Shown in pieces: positions 1-8,594 of a stretch of 64,000 nt of DNA (position 1 is the stretch's first letter; the number at the start of each line of letters is the position of its first letter). The stretch is taken from the NCBI RefSeq assembly GCF_946479755.1, contig NZ_CAMLHC010000013.1, forward strand, positions 124,001-188,000, given 5' to 3'. Source of the DNA: an uncultured Chitinophaga sp. GTDB taxonomy: Bacteria > Bacteroidota > Bacteroidia > Chitinophagales > Chitinophagaceae. Below the pieces are notes generated by a model that did not search any database, had not been told where the DNA came from, and saw only the letters and a list, made by a program, of their open reading frames with translations. The position numbers were made by a program, and so were the translations under genes.

Positions 1-1
1 C

Positions 2-1891
2 CATATACCGTTCCTGGTAGATATTATCGTAGGTTAGCTGGTTGCCTACAGCGGCGATAGCGATACCTGTTTTGTAGATCTCCGGGTACTGGAACATCAG
101 GTTGAGCGTCATGGAGCCGCCGCCGCTCCAGCCCCATACCGCGGTACGGGCAGGGTCTATAAACGCGTACTTTTTCATGAGCGCCTGTGCAGCCTGTGCC
201 TGGTCGCGGGCGTTGAGCACGCCGACTTTGCGGTAGATGCTTTTGCGCCAGTAGCGGCCTTTGGGCAGCGGCGTGCCTCTGTTGTCCAGGGAAGCGTAGA
301 TATAACCGTCAGCCGCCATGTCACCGTCATAGAGGTAGTTACGGCCGGCGCCGGCTACATCACGGGTGGTGGCCCCGGCAGGTTCGCCGTACACATAAAA
401 TACGATGGGATACTTTTTGGCGGGATCGAAGTTTTTAGGTTTACGCATCCAGCCGCCGATATTGATGCCGTCGGCCGTCTGCACTTCGAAATAGTCGAGG
501 CATTTCCCGCCGTCAACGGATTGTTTGAGCGCCTGAGCCACTTCTGTGCTGCTTTTATGGGCAGGCAGTTCCACATTTTCGCTTACGGGGTACATGCAGG
601 CATTGCTGAAAGAATGTACGGCCCAGTTGCTGTAGGGAGAAATGCTGTACTCATGCGATCCGGGCTGGTCTGCCGGTGTGATGCGGGTAGCTTTACCACC
701 GGTCAGCGGCACGCTGTAGAGGTACTCCTGCACCGGGTTGTCCGGAGAAGCGGTGAACCAGATTTTGCCGCCGGCTTCATCTATTTTGGAGATGGTGATC
801 ACGTCGTAGTTGCCCGGCGTAAGCAGGGCGGCTTTGCCGGTTTCCATGGAGATGCTGTACAGGTGGCGCCATCCGTCCTGTTCGCTCACCCAGATAAAGT
901 CTTTGCCATTGCGGAGGAAGTCCCATCCGGCAATGTTGTCATCGTCCCAGCGGGATTTCACATCGATCCAGGCACTGTCTTTCTCCTCATACAACGTATG
1001 TACTTTACCGTTAGTAGCGTCACAGAGCATGATTTTACTTTCGTTCTGCTTGCGGTTGAGCTGCTGGATGATCAGTTGTTTTTTCCCTGGCACCCACTCC
1101 ATGCGGGGGATGTAGTGCTGTTGCTGATCGCCGGGGACGTCCATCCAGCGGGTATTGGCGGTGGCGATATCCACCACGCCGATGCGGCAGGCAGAGGGAC
1201 TTTCGCCCGCCACCGGGTATTCTACCGGTACGTTAAAGGAATAGATGGAGTCGGTGTTATTGATCATGAGGAAGTCGCGGATTTTGGTTGCGTCTATCTG
1301 CCAGTACGCGATACTTTTCCCATCGGGGCTCCAGCGGAAGCCGTCGCGGCAGCCGAATTCTTCTTCATAGGCCCAGTCGAAGGTGCCGTTGATGAAACGG
1401 CGGGTGCCATTGGTGGTCAGCGCTTTAATGGCGCCGGTGGCCAGGTCTTCCACGTAAAGGTTGTGGTCACTCACGTAAGCCACTTTGCTGCCGTCGGGCG
1501 ACAGCTTGGCGAACATCAGGGAAGAAGCGGCACGTCCTTTGCCAAGCTCCTGCAGTTTGCCGGTCGTAAGGTCCAGCAGCCAGTAGTTACCGCGGGTTTC
1601 GTAACGCCATACTTTTCTTGCTTCGGTGTAGAGGAGCAGTTTCTTTTCGTCTGCTGAGAAAGCGAAGTCGCGGATCTCGAGTGCTTTACCGGCGCCGGGG
1701 AGCGTGTATTTTTCCGAAGGCACTACGATAGTGGGCTCAGCACCGGACAACGGGATAGCGGTGATGCCCATCGGCGCTGCCTTTAATGTGGCCCGACCGT
1801 CGCGCGACCATTTGATTTTTTTGCCTGGTTGTGCGAACACGGTGACGCAACTCACCGCCAACAAGGCGACCAATAGTGTTATTTTCTTCAT
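2..1891 (-). CDS. S9 family peptidase, dipeptidyl peptidase IV type (C-terminus beyond window)
   Basis: A serine exopeptidase that removes Xaa-Pro dipeptides from peptide N-termini, probably in the periplasm. I read 630 codons from an ATG at 1891 to the window edge. The protein begins with a signal peptide (MKKITLLVALLAVSCVTVFA) and continues with beta-propeller repeats of the DPP IV N-terminal type (for example LSPDGSKVAYVSDHNLYV and RWSPDGKSIAYWQID). The alpha/beta-hydrolase domain then starts, with the nucleophile elbow GWSGGG about 30 residues before the edge. The catalytic Asp and His lie outside the window. The gene stands alone and reads towards the left edge. Family assignment is firm; exact specificity is inferred. 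Confidence 0.93.
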   Translation of the reverse strand, partial: MKKITLLVALLAVSCVTVFAQPGKKIKWSRDGRATLKAAPMGITAIPLSGAEPTIVVPSEKYTLPGAGKALEIRDFAFSADEKKLLLYTEARKVWRYETRGNYWLLDLTTGKLQELGKGRAASSLMFAKLSPDGSKVAYVSDHNLYVEDLATGAIKALTTNGTRRFINGTFDWAYEEEFGCRDGFRWSPDGKSIAYWQIDATKIRDFLMINNTDSIYSFNVPVEYPVAGESPSACRIGVVDIATANTRWMDVPGDQQQHYIPRMEWVPGKKQLIIQQLNRKQNESKIMLCDATNGKVHTLYEEKDSAWIDVKSRWDDDNIAGWDFLRNGKDFIWVSEQDGWRHLYSISMETGKAALLTPGNYDVITISKIDEAGGKIWFTASPDNPVQEYLYSVPLTGGKATRITPADQPGSHEYSISPYSNWAVHSFSNACMYPVSENVELPAHKSSTEVAQALKQSVDGGKCLDYFEVQTADGINIGGWMRKPKNFDPAKKYPIVFYVYGEPAGATTRDVAGAGRNYLYDGDMAADGYIYASLDNRGTPLPKGRYWRKSIYRKVGVLNARDQAQAAQALMKKYAFIDPARTAVWGWSGGGSMTLNLMFQYPEIYKTGIAIAAVGNQLTYDNIYQERYM

Positions 1892-2172
1892 TGTGGATAT
1901 ATAAAACACAATGGTAACCAAATTTTTAAAAGTAGAAAGGAAGATTATGGCCAGTGGAGCAGGAAGGGTATCGGAAGGTCAACTTTTGAAGATATAACCT
2001 TTTTTAATCTTTTTTGACCGATGTGGATAAAAAACAGAACATATAGGGAAAAAATTATTTCTTTTTTTCTATTTTTATGCAAATATTAATAATTAATTAA
2101 TGATTATCAGTTGGTTAGTACGCTTATCAACGACGTTAAAAACTATCTCAAATCCTGGAAAAACCATTTGTT

Positions 2173-2430
2173 ATGATTCAAGTTACCTTATCTTATAAAA
2201 ACCGTGAATTCTTTCATTTTGAAGATACCTTTCTTGCCCAGATAGCAGAGAACACCCGGAAACTGCTCTATGCGCTGCTGGAAGACATCTACGACCTCCT
2301 GGCGCTTGAAAAAGGCCGGTTCCGTATCAACCTTGATCATCAACCCAAAATCGAGGTGGAAGGCTTCAGCAACGATCTTCGTAACCAGATAGAGCGTACG
2401 CTGCGCGGCGAATACGATTACGACTACTGA
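2173..2430 (+). CDS. Small conserved-looking hypothetical protein (85 aa)
   Basis: I do not recognise this protein. It is 85 residues, acidic at its C-terminus (ending EYDYDY), with no signal peptide or membrane segment. An amphipathic helix-like stretch (residues about 20-45, rich in Leu and charged residues) suggests a small soluble fold. It starts at an ATG after an AT-rich 281-bp spacer and lies 65 bp before the TRIC-family gene, so the two may be co-transcribed. Its codon use resembles its neighbours, which supports it being a real gene. Confidence 0.6.
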   Translation: MIQVTLSYKNREFFHFEDTFLAQIAENTRKLLYALLEDIYDLLALEKGRFRINLDHQPKIEVEGFSNDLRNQIERTLRGEYDYDY

Positions 2431-2495
2431 TCGCCTGCCGGCAGCGCGGATATTCCTGCAGACTGATTATCTTAGCGCGAAAATCAGACAGGGGC

Positions 2496-3110
2496 ATGTC
2501 ACTGACCTTTATACAGGGGCTGGAGCTATCCGGCACCTTTGCTTTTGCCGTCTCCGGCGCAACGGCTGCTATCAATAAATCCTACGACGTCATCGGCCTG
2601 CTGGCCCTGGCTTTCATTACCGCTATCGGCGGCGGTACCATCCGTGATCTGCTGATTGGTGCTACCCCGGTAGCCTGGATGACGGATGAACTCAGCAACA
2701 CCGCCATCATTGTGGCCGCTGTTATCGCAGCCCTCTTCTTCTCTTACGTAAAAATACTCCAACGCTGGCTGAACATCTTCGATGCCATCGGCCTCGGCAT
2801 GTTTACCATCACCGGTATCAATAAAGGTATCGCCGCCGGGCTGCCGATTCCCGTATGCGTGGCCCTTGGCGTCATCACCGGCGCTTTCGGCGGCCTGCTC
2901 CGCGACGTGATCACCGGCGAACAACCCGTGCTCTTCACCCGGGAGATATATGCGGTAGCCTCCATTGCCGGCGGCTCCCTCTTCGTGCTGATGGGCTTCT
3001 TCACTCACCTGCCGGCCGACCTTACGCAGAGTATATCCGTTACCGTTATAGTAGGCATACGACTGCTAAGCCTGCGTTACAACTGGCAGCTTCCCCGCAT
3101 CCGGCAGTAA
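2496..3110 (+). CDS. Trimeric intracellular cation channel family protein (UPF0126/TRIC)
   Basis: An inner-membrane protein of the bacterial TRIC (UPF0126, YicG/YadS) family, whose members form trimeric cation channels. The 204 residues hold about seven hydrophobic segments arranged as two repeats. Each repeat carries a Gly-rich turn followed by Arg-Asp: IGGGTIRDLLIG near residue 45 and TGAFGGLLRDVITG near residue 130. That duplicated signature is the family hallmark. The length matches the family. The ATG at 2496 is the first in frame. It sits between a small unknown gene and marC, all on the plus strand. Confidence 0.9.
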   Translation: MSLTFIQGLELSGTFAFAVSGATAAINKSYDVIGLLALAFITAIGGGTIRDLLIGATPVAWMTDELSNTAIIVAAVIAALFFSYVKILQRWLNIFDAIGLGMFTITGINKGIAAGLPIPVCVALGVITGAFGGLLRDVITGEQPVLFTREIYAVASIAGGSLFVLMGFFTHLPADLTQSISVTVIVGIRLLSLRYNWQLPRIRQ

Positions 3111-3175
3111 AAAATAATCTTCAGGGAAACTGAACTTTGGGAAATTACGAATTAATAAATTTCCTATATTGAGGT

Positions 3176-3820
3176 ATGATGTCTCTGTTCGATAACTACT
3201 TTGCATTTGCCACCACCGTGTTCATGGGATTACTGGCGATCGTGAACCCCATTTCCGCGATACCGGTTTTCATGGAGCTGACTTCCTACATGGATAAAAA
3301 AGCCAAACGCAACATCGCCACCAAATCGGTGCTGATAGCCTTTTGTATTATCCTTGTCTTCAGTGTGGCCGGTAAACTGATCTTCCATGTTTTCGGTATC
3401 ACGCTGGCGGCACTGCGGGTTACCGGCGGCATACTGGTATTTGTTATCGGCTACGAGATGGTCAGAAGCAAGGAAGAAAGTGCGCAGGCGCAGAAACTGG
3501 GCGATCAGCCGGTGAAGGCGGACCAGGGCATCAGCGTGGCCATCACCCCCCTGGCGATGCCCCTGCTGGCTGGCCCCGGCGCCATCACCACTTCCATGAG
3601 CTATTCCGCCGCCAAAGACCTGACCCATCTCGCCATTGTGATGGGCGTATACGCCATTATATGTTATATCACCTATCTGCTCTTCATCGCAGGCGAACGA
3701 ATTGTCCGGATCATCGGCACCAACGTGATGATGGTGGTGACCAAAATGATGGGGCTGATCCTCGCAGTGATCGGCGTTCAAATGCTGGCCCTCGGCATCA
3801 AAGAACTGTTCAATCTGTAA
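3176..3820 (+). CDS. MarC family integral membrane protein
   Basis: A 214-residue inner-membrane protein of the MarC/UPF0056 family, whose transport role is not established. It has about six hydrophobic segments, the family-typical start (FATTVFMGLLAIVNPISAIPVF, early residues) and the motif AITPLAMPLLAGPGAIT in the second half. Two consecutive ATGs (3176 and 3179) are possible starts. A 7-bp inverted repeat (GGAAATT at 3140, AATTTCC at 3158) lies just upstream. The gene is followed by a 426-bp non-coding stretch. Confidence 0.9.
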   Translation: MMSLFDNYFAFATTVFMGLLAIVNPISAIPVFMELTSYMDKKAKRNIATKSVLIAFCIILVFSVAGKLIFHVFGITLAALRVTGGILVFVIGYEMVRSKEESAQAQKLGDQPVKADQGISVAITPLAMPLLAGPGAITTSMSYSAAKDLTHLAIVMGVYAIICYITYLLFIAGERIVRIIGTNVMMVVTKMMGLILAVIGVQMLALGIKELFNL

Positions 3821-4246
3821 TTTTTAATTCTTGTCAACAATTTTAAAACGTTTCGTGTTATTTAAGCAATGACGCAGGCGAGACAGTTTGTAATTATTCT
3901 GTGATTTGATAAACAGCTATTGGCGTTGACCACTTTGAGTTTATCCATACATATCATCCAGGGGATTGTTGACCCGGTGTGACAAAATTTTAATTATTGC
4001 AGGGCAGTCTGACTTAACCACTCCTCCATTTTTTCAGTTAAACAACGATTCCATGCTGAAAAGCATGTCAGGATATTCATGTAAATTTTTTAGTTGAACA
4101 ACAGGTAAATATCCGTTATTGATTACTAGGTGGATGTTACCGTTCCCTTTTTTCAATAGGAACAGAAGAAATCAATATAGACGGAACAGTTAGCAAAAAG
4201 CCGTCCCGAATCATCGGGACGGCATGTTTTTTTAAGACCGGCGCCA
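3821..4246. other. Non-coding stretch between marC and the efflux operon
   Basis: This 426-bp AT-rich spacer holds no convincing reading frame. I see a small hairpin at 4052-4067 (arms CATGCT and AGCATG, loop GAAA), two similar phrases (CAGTTAAACAAC near 4035 and TAGTTGAACAACAGG near 4091), and the strong terminator hairpin at 4200-4223. Nothing else is recognisable. Confidence 0.6.
4200..4223 (-). terminator. Intrinsic terminator after the efflux operon (bidirectional)
   Basis: A perfect 10-bp stem (arms GCCGTCCCGA and TCGGGACGGC) with a 4-base loop. It is followed by a T-run on both strands: TTTTT reading leftward and seven Ts reading rightward. It lies 23 bp beyond the stop of the adaptor gene, so it mainly ends the minus-strand operon. 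Confidence 0.9.
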
Positions 4247-5335
4247 TCAGTGAATGGCCACCCCCTCCTTGATTTCATCGGTTGCCTGCATCACCACTTC
4301 ATCGCCTGCTTTCAGATTACCAAATACTTCGGTAGAATCATTATGATGATTTCCTTCCTGTACGTCCACCCACTGTGTACGATGATCTTTCACGACGATA
4401 ACATATTTTCTTTCCGTAGACATCACCACCGCAGATGCAGGGACTACCATCGCTGACGCGGAACCGTTGACCGGCATCGTAACTTCCGCATACATGCCCG
4501 GCTTCAGCTCACGGGAAGTATTCTGCACATCCACCTCCACTGCTTCGGAGCGGTACCGGTCGTTCAGTGTGCCTGCCTCGCGGGACACGGCGCCTTTGAA
4601 CACCCTGCCCGGCATGGCGTTTACGCTGAAGTTCACCACCGGCTGTCCCATCAGCTGACCGCTGTAAATTTCCGGCACCTGCAGTACTAACCTCAGTTTA
4701 TCTTCCTGCTCCAGCATCAACATGGGCTTGTCCCCCACTTTGGTATCGGGCCCTACCAGTGCGCCAGGATGGATATTACGCTCTGTAATGACACCATCGA
4801 AAGGGGCCGTTACCGTGAGATAATCCCGCATCACCCCGCGGGCGCGGAAGTTGGCCTGTTCGCTGTTCATCAGCGCGCTGTCGCCCAGCATGCGGGCTTT
4901 GGACAGCTCAAGATCATGCGCCGAAATAGTGCCCGGCGTTTCATTGGCGGTGGCTACCGTTCGCTCGTAGTTGTCTTTCGTGGCGGCATACATGGCAGCC
5001 GCCTGTATGTATTTGGATTGCGCCGCATAAAACTGTTGCGTGATTTCCGGCGCTTCCAGCACCAGCAGCACCTGTCCTTTTTTCACCCGGGAACCGCGGT
5101 CTACCATGATACGGCTCACAAAACCGTTTACCCGCGGATAGATGCTCACTTTCTGAAACGCTTCCAGCGTGCCCGGCAGGCGGATACTGCCCGACAGTGG
5201 CTGTTGTACCACTTTGGCCAACCGGTACTGCCGCTCATGCGCCGTTGTTTTATATTCGGGTGCAGCCGCTGAATGGCAGGCTGCCAGCCCTGCCAGCAAT
5301 CCCAACATCATCCAATTAGCAGTCATATTTTTCAT
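4247..5335 (-). CDS. RND efflux periplasmic adaptor subunit (membrane fusion protein, lipoprotein)
   Basis: The adaptor of a tripartite RND efflux pump, linking the inner-membrane transporter to the outer-membrane channel. The 362-residue protein has a lipoprotein signal with lipobox LAAC (Cys20). A split biotinyl-lipoyl-like domain follows (GSIRLPGTLEAFQKVSIYPRVNGFVSRIMVDRGSRVKKGQVLL), then an alpha-helical hairpin (about residues 95-150), the second lipoyl half (TVTAPFDGVITERNIHPGALVG), a beta-barrel and a membrane-proximal domain. It is the last gene of the operon, 21 bp after the RND gene, and is followed by a strong terminator. The substrate is unknown. Confidence 0.93.
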   Translation of the reverse strand: MKNMTANWMMLGLLAGLAACHSAAAPEYKTTAHERQYRLAKVVQQPLSGSIRLPGTLEAFQKVSIYPRVNGFVSRIMVDRGSRVKKGQVLLVLEAPEITQQFYAAQSKYIQAAAMYAATKDNYERTVATANETPGTISAHDLELSKARMLGDSALMNSEQANFRARGVMRDYLTVTAPFDGVITERNIHPGALVGPDTKVGDKPMLMLEQEDKLRLVLQVPEIYSGQLMGQPVVNFSVNAMPGRVFKGAVSREAGTLNDRYRSEAVEVDVQNTSRELKPGMYAEVTMPVNGSASAMVVPASAVVMSTERKYVIVVKDHRTQWVDVQEGNHHNDSTEVFGNLKAGDEVVMQATDEIKEGVAIH

Positions 5336-5356
5336 ATATATCGTTTTTATTTTGAG

Positions 5357-8300
5357 TTAAAGATCTTCAGGCATTAAAGAAGGAGATGCCAGTGTCGCTT
5401 TCTTTTGCATCCGTGCGTACACCAGCGGTAATATCAGCAGGGCCGCCAGGGTGGAAGCGATCAGCCCTCCTATCACAGCGCGGCCCAGCGGCGCTGTCTG
5501 ATCGCCGGCCTCACCAAGGCCGGTAGCCATAGGTATCATGCCAGCTATCATAGCCAGGCTCGTCATCAGGATGGGCCGCAAGCGGATACCCGCGCTTACC
5601 ACCGCTGCTTTACCGGCATCGTTGTAGGACAGCCGCAGTTTCTCCGCATTGGTGACAATCAGGATGGCATTGGCTACCGACACGCCGGTAGACATGATCA
5701 TGCCCATATAAGACTGCAGGTTGAGCGTAGCACCTGTCATCAGCAAAGCCAGCAGTGCGCCGGCGATCACCGCGGGTACGGTCACCAGCACAACCAGCGA
5801 CAGTTTAAAGGACTGGTAATTGGCTGCCAGCAGCAGAAAAATCACAACGACCGCCATGGCCAGTCCGCGTTCCAGGCTCTCCAGCGTATCTACCAGCAGG
5901 CTCGACGCCCCCTTCAGCTCCACGACCAATCCTTTGGGCGGGGTGCCCGCCTCCCACACTACTTTCTGCACTGCGGCAGTAGCAGCGCCCAGATCTTTGC
6001 CGGTGATATTGGCACTAACGGTGACGAACCTACGTGGACCGGCGCGGTCATATTCCCCCGGCATTTCCGTGGTCCGGAAAGAAGCTACGTCTGCCAGCAC
6101 CGGCCGTGGCCGGCCAGGCACCAGCGGGATTTCTTTCAGATCGTTGATGGCCGTCATGCTGTATTCAGGCACCTGTACCTGCACCTGGTAAGTGTATGCC
6201 ACTTTCTCATCCAACCATTGGTTTTTTTCTGTAAAGCGGCTGGAAGATGTGGAGGCTGTCACCGAGCGCGCCACCTGGTAAATATTTAATCCCATCTGCG
6301 CCAGCTTCAACCGGTCGATTTCAATACTAATCACCGGAAAATGCAGCGGCTGCGCAATCTGCACATCGCGCAGAAAAGAAATCTGCTTCAACCGCGACAC
6401 CAGCCCCTCGGCATACCCGGCGATCTGCTTCATGTCCTTACCGGCCACCCGCAACTCTATTGGCGTAGAAGCTCCCTGCGCCATGATCTTCTCCGTGAGG
6501 TCTATCGGTTCAAAAGACAGGCGCATCTCCGGTATCTTCGCCGTGATGTTGGCCCGCAGCTGGTCTTTCAGTTTCTCTATATCTGTTTTGTAATCTTCGT
6601 CGAGGTTCACCTGCAACACCGCTTCGTGCGTGCCGCTATTGAAAATATAGAGGTTACTGGTACCGTAGCTGCTGGGGATGAGGCCCACATAAGCGGAGCT
6701 GATCGCCACGTGGCCATCGACGGTGCTATCGATAATATTCAGCACCTCATGCAGCCCCGCCTCGGTGCGCTCCAGCCGGGTGCCGTCAGGCATGCGCAGG
6801 CGCAGCTGGAACTGTCCCGCGTTCACATGCGGCATCAGGTCCTTCCCTATCCACCAGTAGCAGCCGCCTGCCAGCAGCAACGAACCGATGACATACAAAC
6901 CGACGATCAGCGCGGATCGCTTCATGGCATTTTCCAGCACCCGGACGAAGCCGCCCTTGAAACGTTCAAAGCCTCCTTTCTTTACCTCCGGCACCGAAGC
7001 TTCCTGTTGCAAATGTTCATTTACCTCCTTTACTTCTGCATTGTCCAATGCGAGGCCTACATGACTATGGCCATGGCTAAACTTCTCCGCCTTCAGCCAC
7101 CAGTTGGACACCACGGGCACCAGCGACTGGGCAGCGAAGAAAGAAGCGATCATCGCAAAACCGATGGACAGTGACAGCGGCAGGAACATGGCGCGGGGCA
7201 CGCCGGTCATAATAAAAGACGGTGCAAAAACAGCGAGGATACACAGCAGGATCAGCACCAGCGGAAAAGCGATCTCCTCACAGGCATCATAGATGGCGCG
7301 CCGTACCGGCTTGCCCATCTCAAGGTGCTGGTGAATGTTCTCTATCGTCACCGTGGCCTGGTCCACCAGGATGCCGATGGCCAGCGCCAGTCCGCTCAGC
7401 GTCATCAGGTTGATGGTCTGCCCTGCCAGCTGCAGTCCCAGTACCGCGCATAATACCGCTATCGGTATGGTGATCACCACCACCAGGCAGCTGCGCAGAT
7501 CACGCAGGAACAGCAGTACCATCAGGCCGGTGAGCAGCGCGCCGAGCAAACCTTCTGTGATCAGGCTTTTCACAGCGTTGATCACAAACACGGACTGGTC
7601 AAATTCATAGGAGACCTTTACATCGTCGGGCAGGAGGCTTTGCATCTCCGGCAGTTTGGACTTCAGCGTTTTCACTACGTCCCAGGTGGAGGCGTCTGCG
7701 GTTTTTACCACAGGAATGTATACGGAACGTTTCCCGTTGATCAGCGCATAGTCCACCGTAACGTCTGTAGCATCGGCTACGCGGGCCACATCTTTGACAA
7801 ATACGGTGGCGTTGCCGTTGGTCACAATCGGGATTTCTCCGAAGTCGGTCACTTCTTTTTCGAGGGAATTAATGGTAGTGACATACATGGTATTATTAAT
7901 CCGGATGTTGCCGGAAGGCGTCATTACATTGTTTTTCGCGATGGCCTCCACCACCTGGTCTGCCGACAGGTTGAAGGCACGCAGGCGCTGCGGGTCTACG
8001 TTGACTACGACAGAGCGGGAGTTGGCGCCAAAAGGCGGTGGCGCGGACAGCCCGGGTACCGACGCAAACATGGGCCGGATGCGGGTGGCTGCCAGATCAT
8101 AGATCTCTTTGAGGGATTTATCGGGACTACTGAACACCAGCTCCCCTACCGGCAACGACGAGGCGTCGAAGCGCAGCACCTGTGGCGGCAAGGCCCCCGG
8201 CGGGAAAAACTTCATGGCCCTGTTCACCTGCAAAGCCACCTGGGCAGAGGCTTCCGCCATATCGGTATTTTCGTAGAAGGTGAGTTTTAATAACGTTAAC

Positions 8301-8560
8301 CCCTGTATGTTTTTGGTGGAGATATTTTTTACGCCGTTCACATACAGGAACTGGTCCTGCAAACGGGTGGCAAAAAAGCCTTCCATCTGTTTGGGCGACA
8401 TGCCGCCATAAGGTTCTATCACGTAGATGGTCGGCAGGTTGAGTTTCGGAAATATATCAATGGGTATGCTGAACATAGCCAGTAATGAAAACAGCAGCAG
8501 GCCGGCGGTGAGTACTACTACTGTGACTGGCTTTTTCAGGGCTGAAGAGACTAAAGACAT
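5357..8560 (-). CDS. RND efflux transporter, AcrB/MdtB-like inner-membrane pump
   Basis: A proton-driven inner-membrane pump of 1067 residues, the usual length for the hydrophobe/amphiphile RND group. It shows the duplicated layout: TM1, a large periplasmic loop, TM2-6, a cytoplasmic loop, then the same again. In TM4 the usual Asp-Asp pair reads Asp-Gln (GILVDQATVTIENIH). As I recall, related RND subgroups also vary at the second position. The cytoplasmic loop between the halves is unusually long and contains a short His-rich patch (SHGHSH). It is the middle gene of the tolC-RND-adaptor operon. Substrates cannot be told from sequence. Confidence 0.94.
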   Translation of the reverse strand: MSLVSSALKKPVTVVVLTAGLLLFSLLAMFSIPIDIFPKLNLPTIYVIEPYGGMSPKQMEGFFATRLQDQFLYVNGVKNISTKNIQGLTLLKLTFYENTDMAEASAQVALQVNRAMKFFPPGALPPQVLRFDASSLPVGELVFSSPDKSLKEIYDLAATRIRPMFASVPGLSAPPPFGANSRSVVVNVDPQRLRAFNLSADQVVEAIAKNNVMTPSGNIRINNTMYVTTINSLEKEVTDFGEIPIVTNGNATVFVKDVARVADATDVTVDYALINGKRSVYIPVVKTADASTWDVVKTLKSKLPEMQSLLPDDVKVSYEFDQSVFVINAVKSLITEGLLGALLTGLMVLLFLRDLRSCLVVVITIPIAVLCAVLGLQLAGQTINLMTLSGLALAIGILVDQATVTIENIHQHLEMGKPVRRAIYDACEEIAFPLVLILLCILAVFAPSFIMTGVPRAMFLPLSLSIGFAMIASFFAAQSLVPVVSNWWLKAEKFSHGHSHVGLALDNAEVKEVNEHLQQEASVPEVKKGGFERFKGGFVRVLENAMKRSALIVGLYVIGSLLLAGGCYWWIGKDLMPHVNAGQFQLRLRMPDGTRLERTEAGLHEVLNIIDSTVDGHVAISSAYVGLIPSSYGTSNLYIFNSGTHEAVLQVNLDEDYKTDIEKLKDQLRANITAKIPEMRLSFEPIDLTEKIMAQGASTPIELRVAGKDMKQIAGYAEGLVSRLKQISFLRDVQIAQPLHFPVISIEIDRLKLAQMGLNIYQVARSVTASTSSSRFTEKNQWLDEKVAYTYQVQVQVPEYSMTAINDLKEIPLVPGRPRPVLADVASFRTTEMPGEYDRAGPRRFVTVSANITGKDLGAATAAVQKVVWEAGTPPKGLVVELKGASSLLVDTLESLERGLAMAVVVIFLLLAANYQSFKLSLVVLVTVPAVIAGALLALLMTGATLNLQSYMGMIMSTGVSVANAILIVTNAEKLRLSYNDAGKAAVVSAGIRLRPILMTSLAMIAGMIPMATGLGEAGDQTAPLGRAVIGGLIASTLAALLILPLVYARMQKKATLASPSLMPEDL

Positions 8561-8594
8561 AAGCGTTACTTTAAAATGAAAACCGGTATCCTAC

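Noticed and set aside
521..1657. Long open frame on the plus strand antisense to the S9 peptidase
   Set aside because: It is Val/Phe/His-rich with no domain pattern. The minus-strand frame has the propeller and GWSGGG motifs of a real peptidase, so this is a shadow of GC-rich codons.
6341..7174. Plus-strand frame of 277 codons inside the RND gene
   Set aside because: Its composition is His/Gln/Arg-rich with no motif, while the opposite strand encodes a full-length RND pump.
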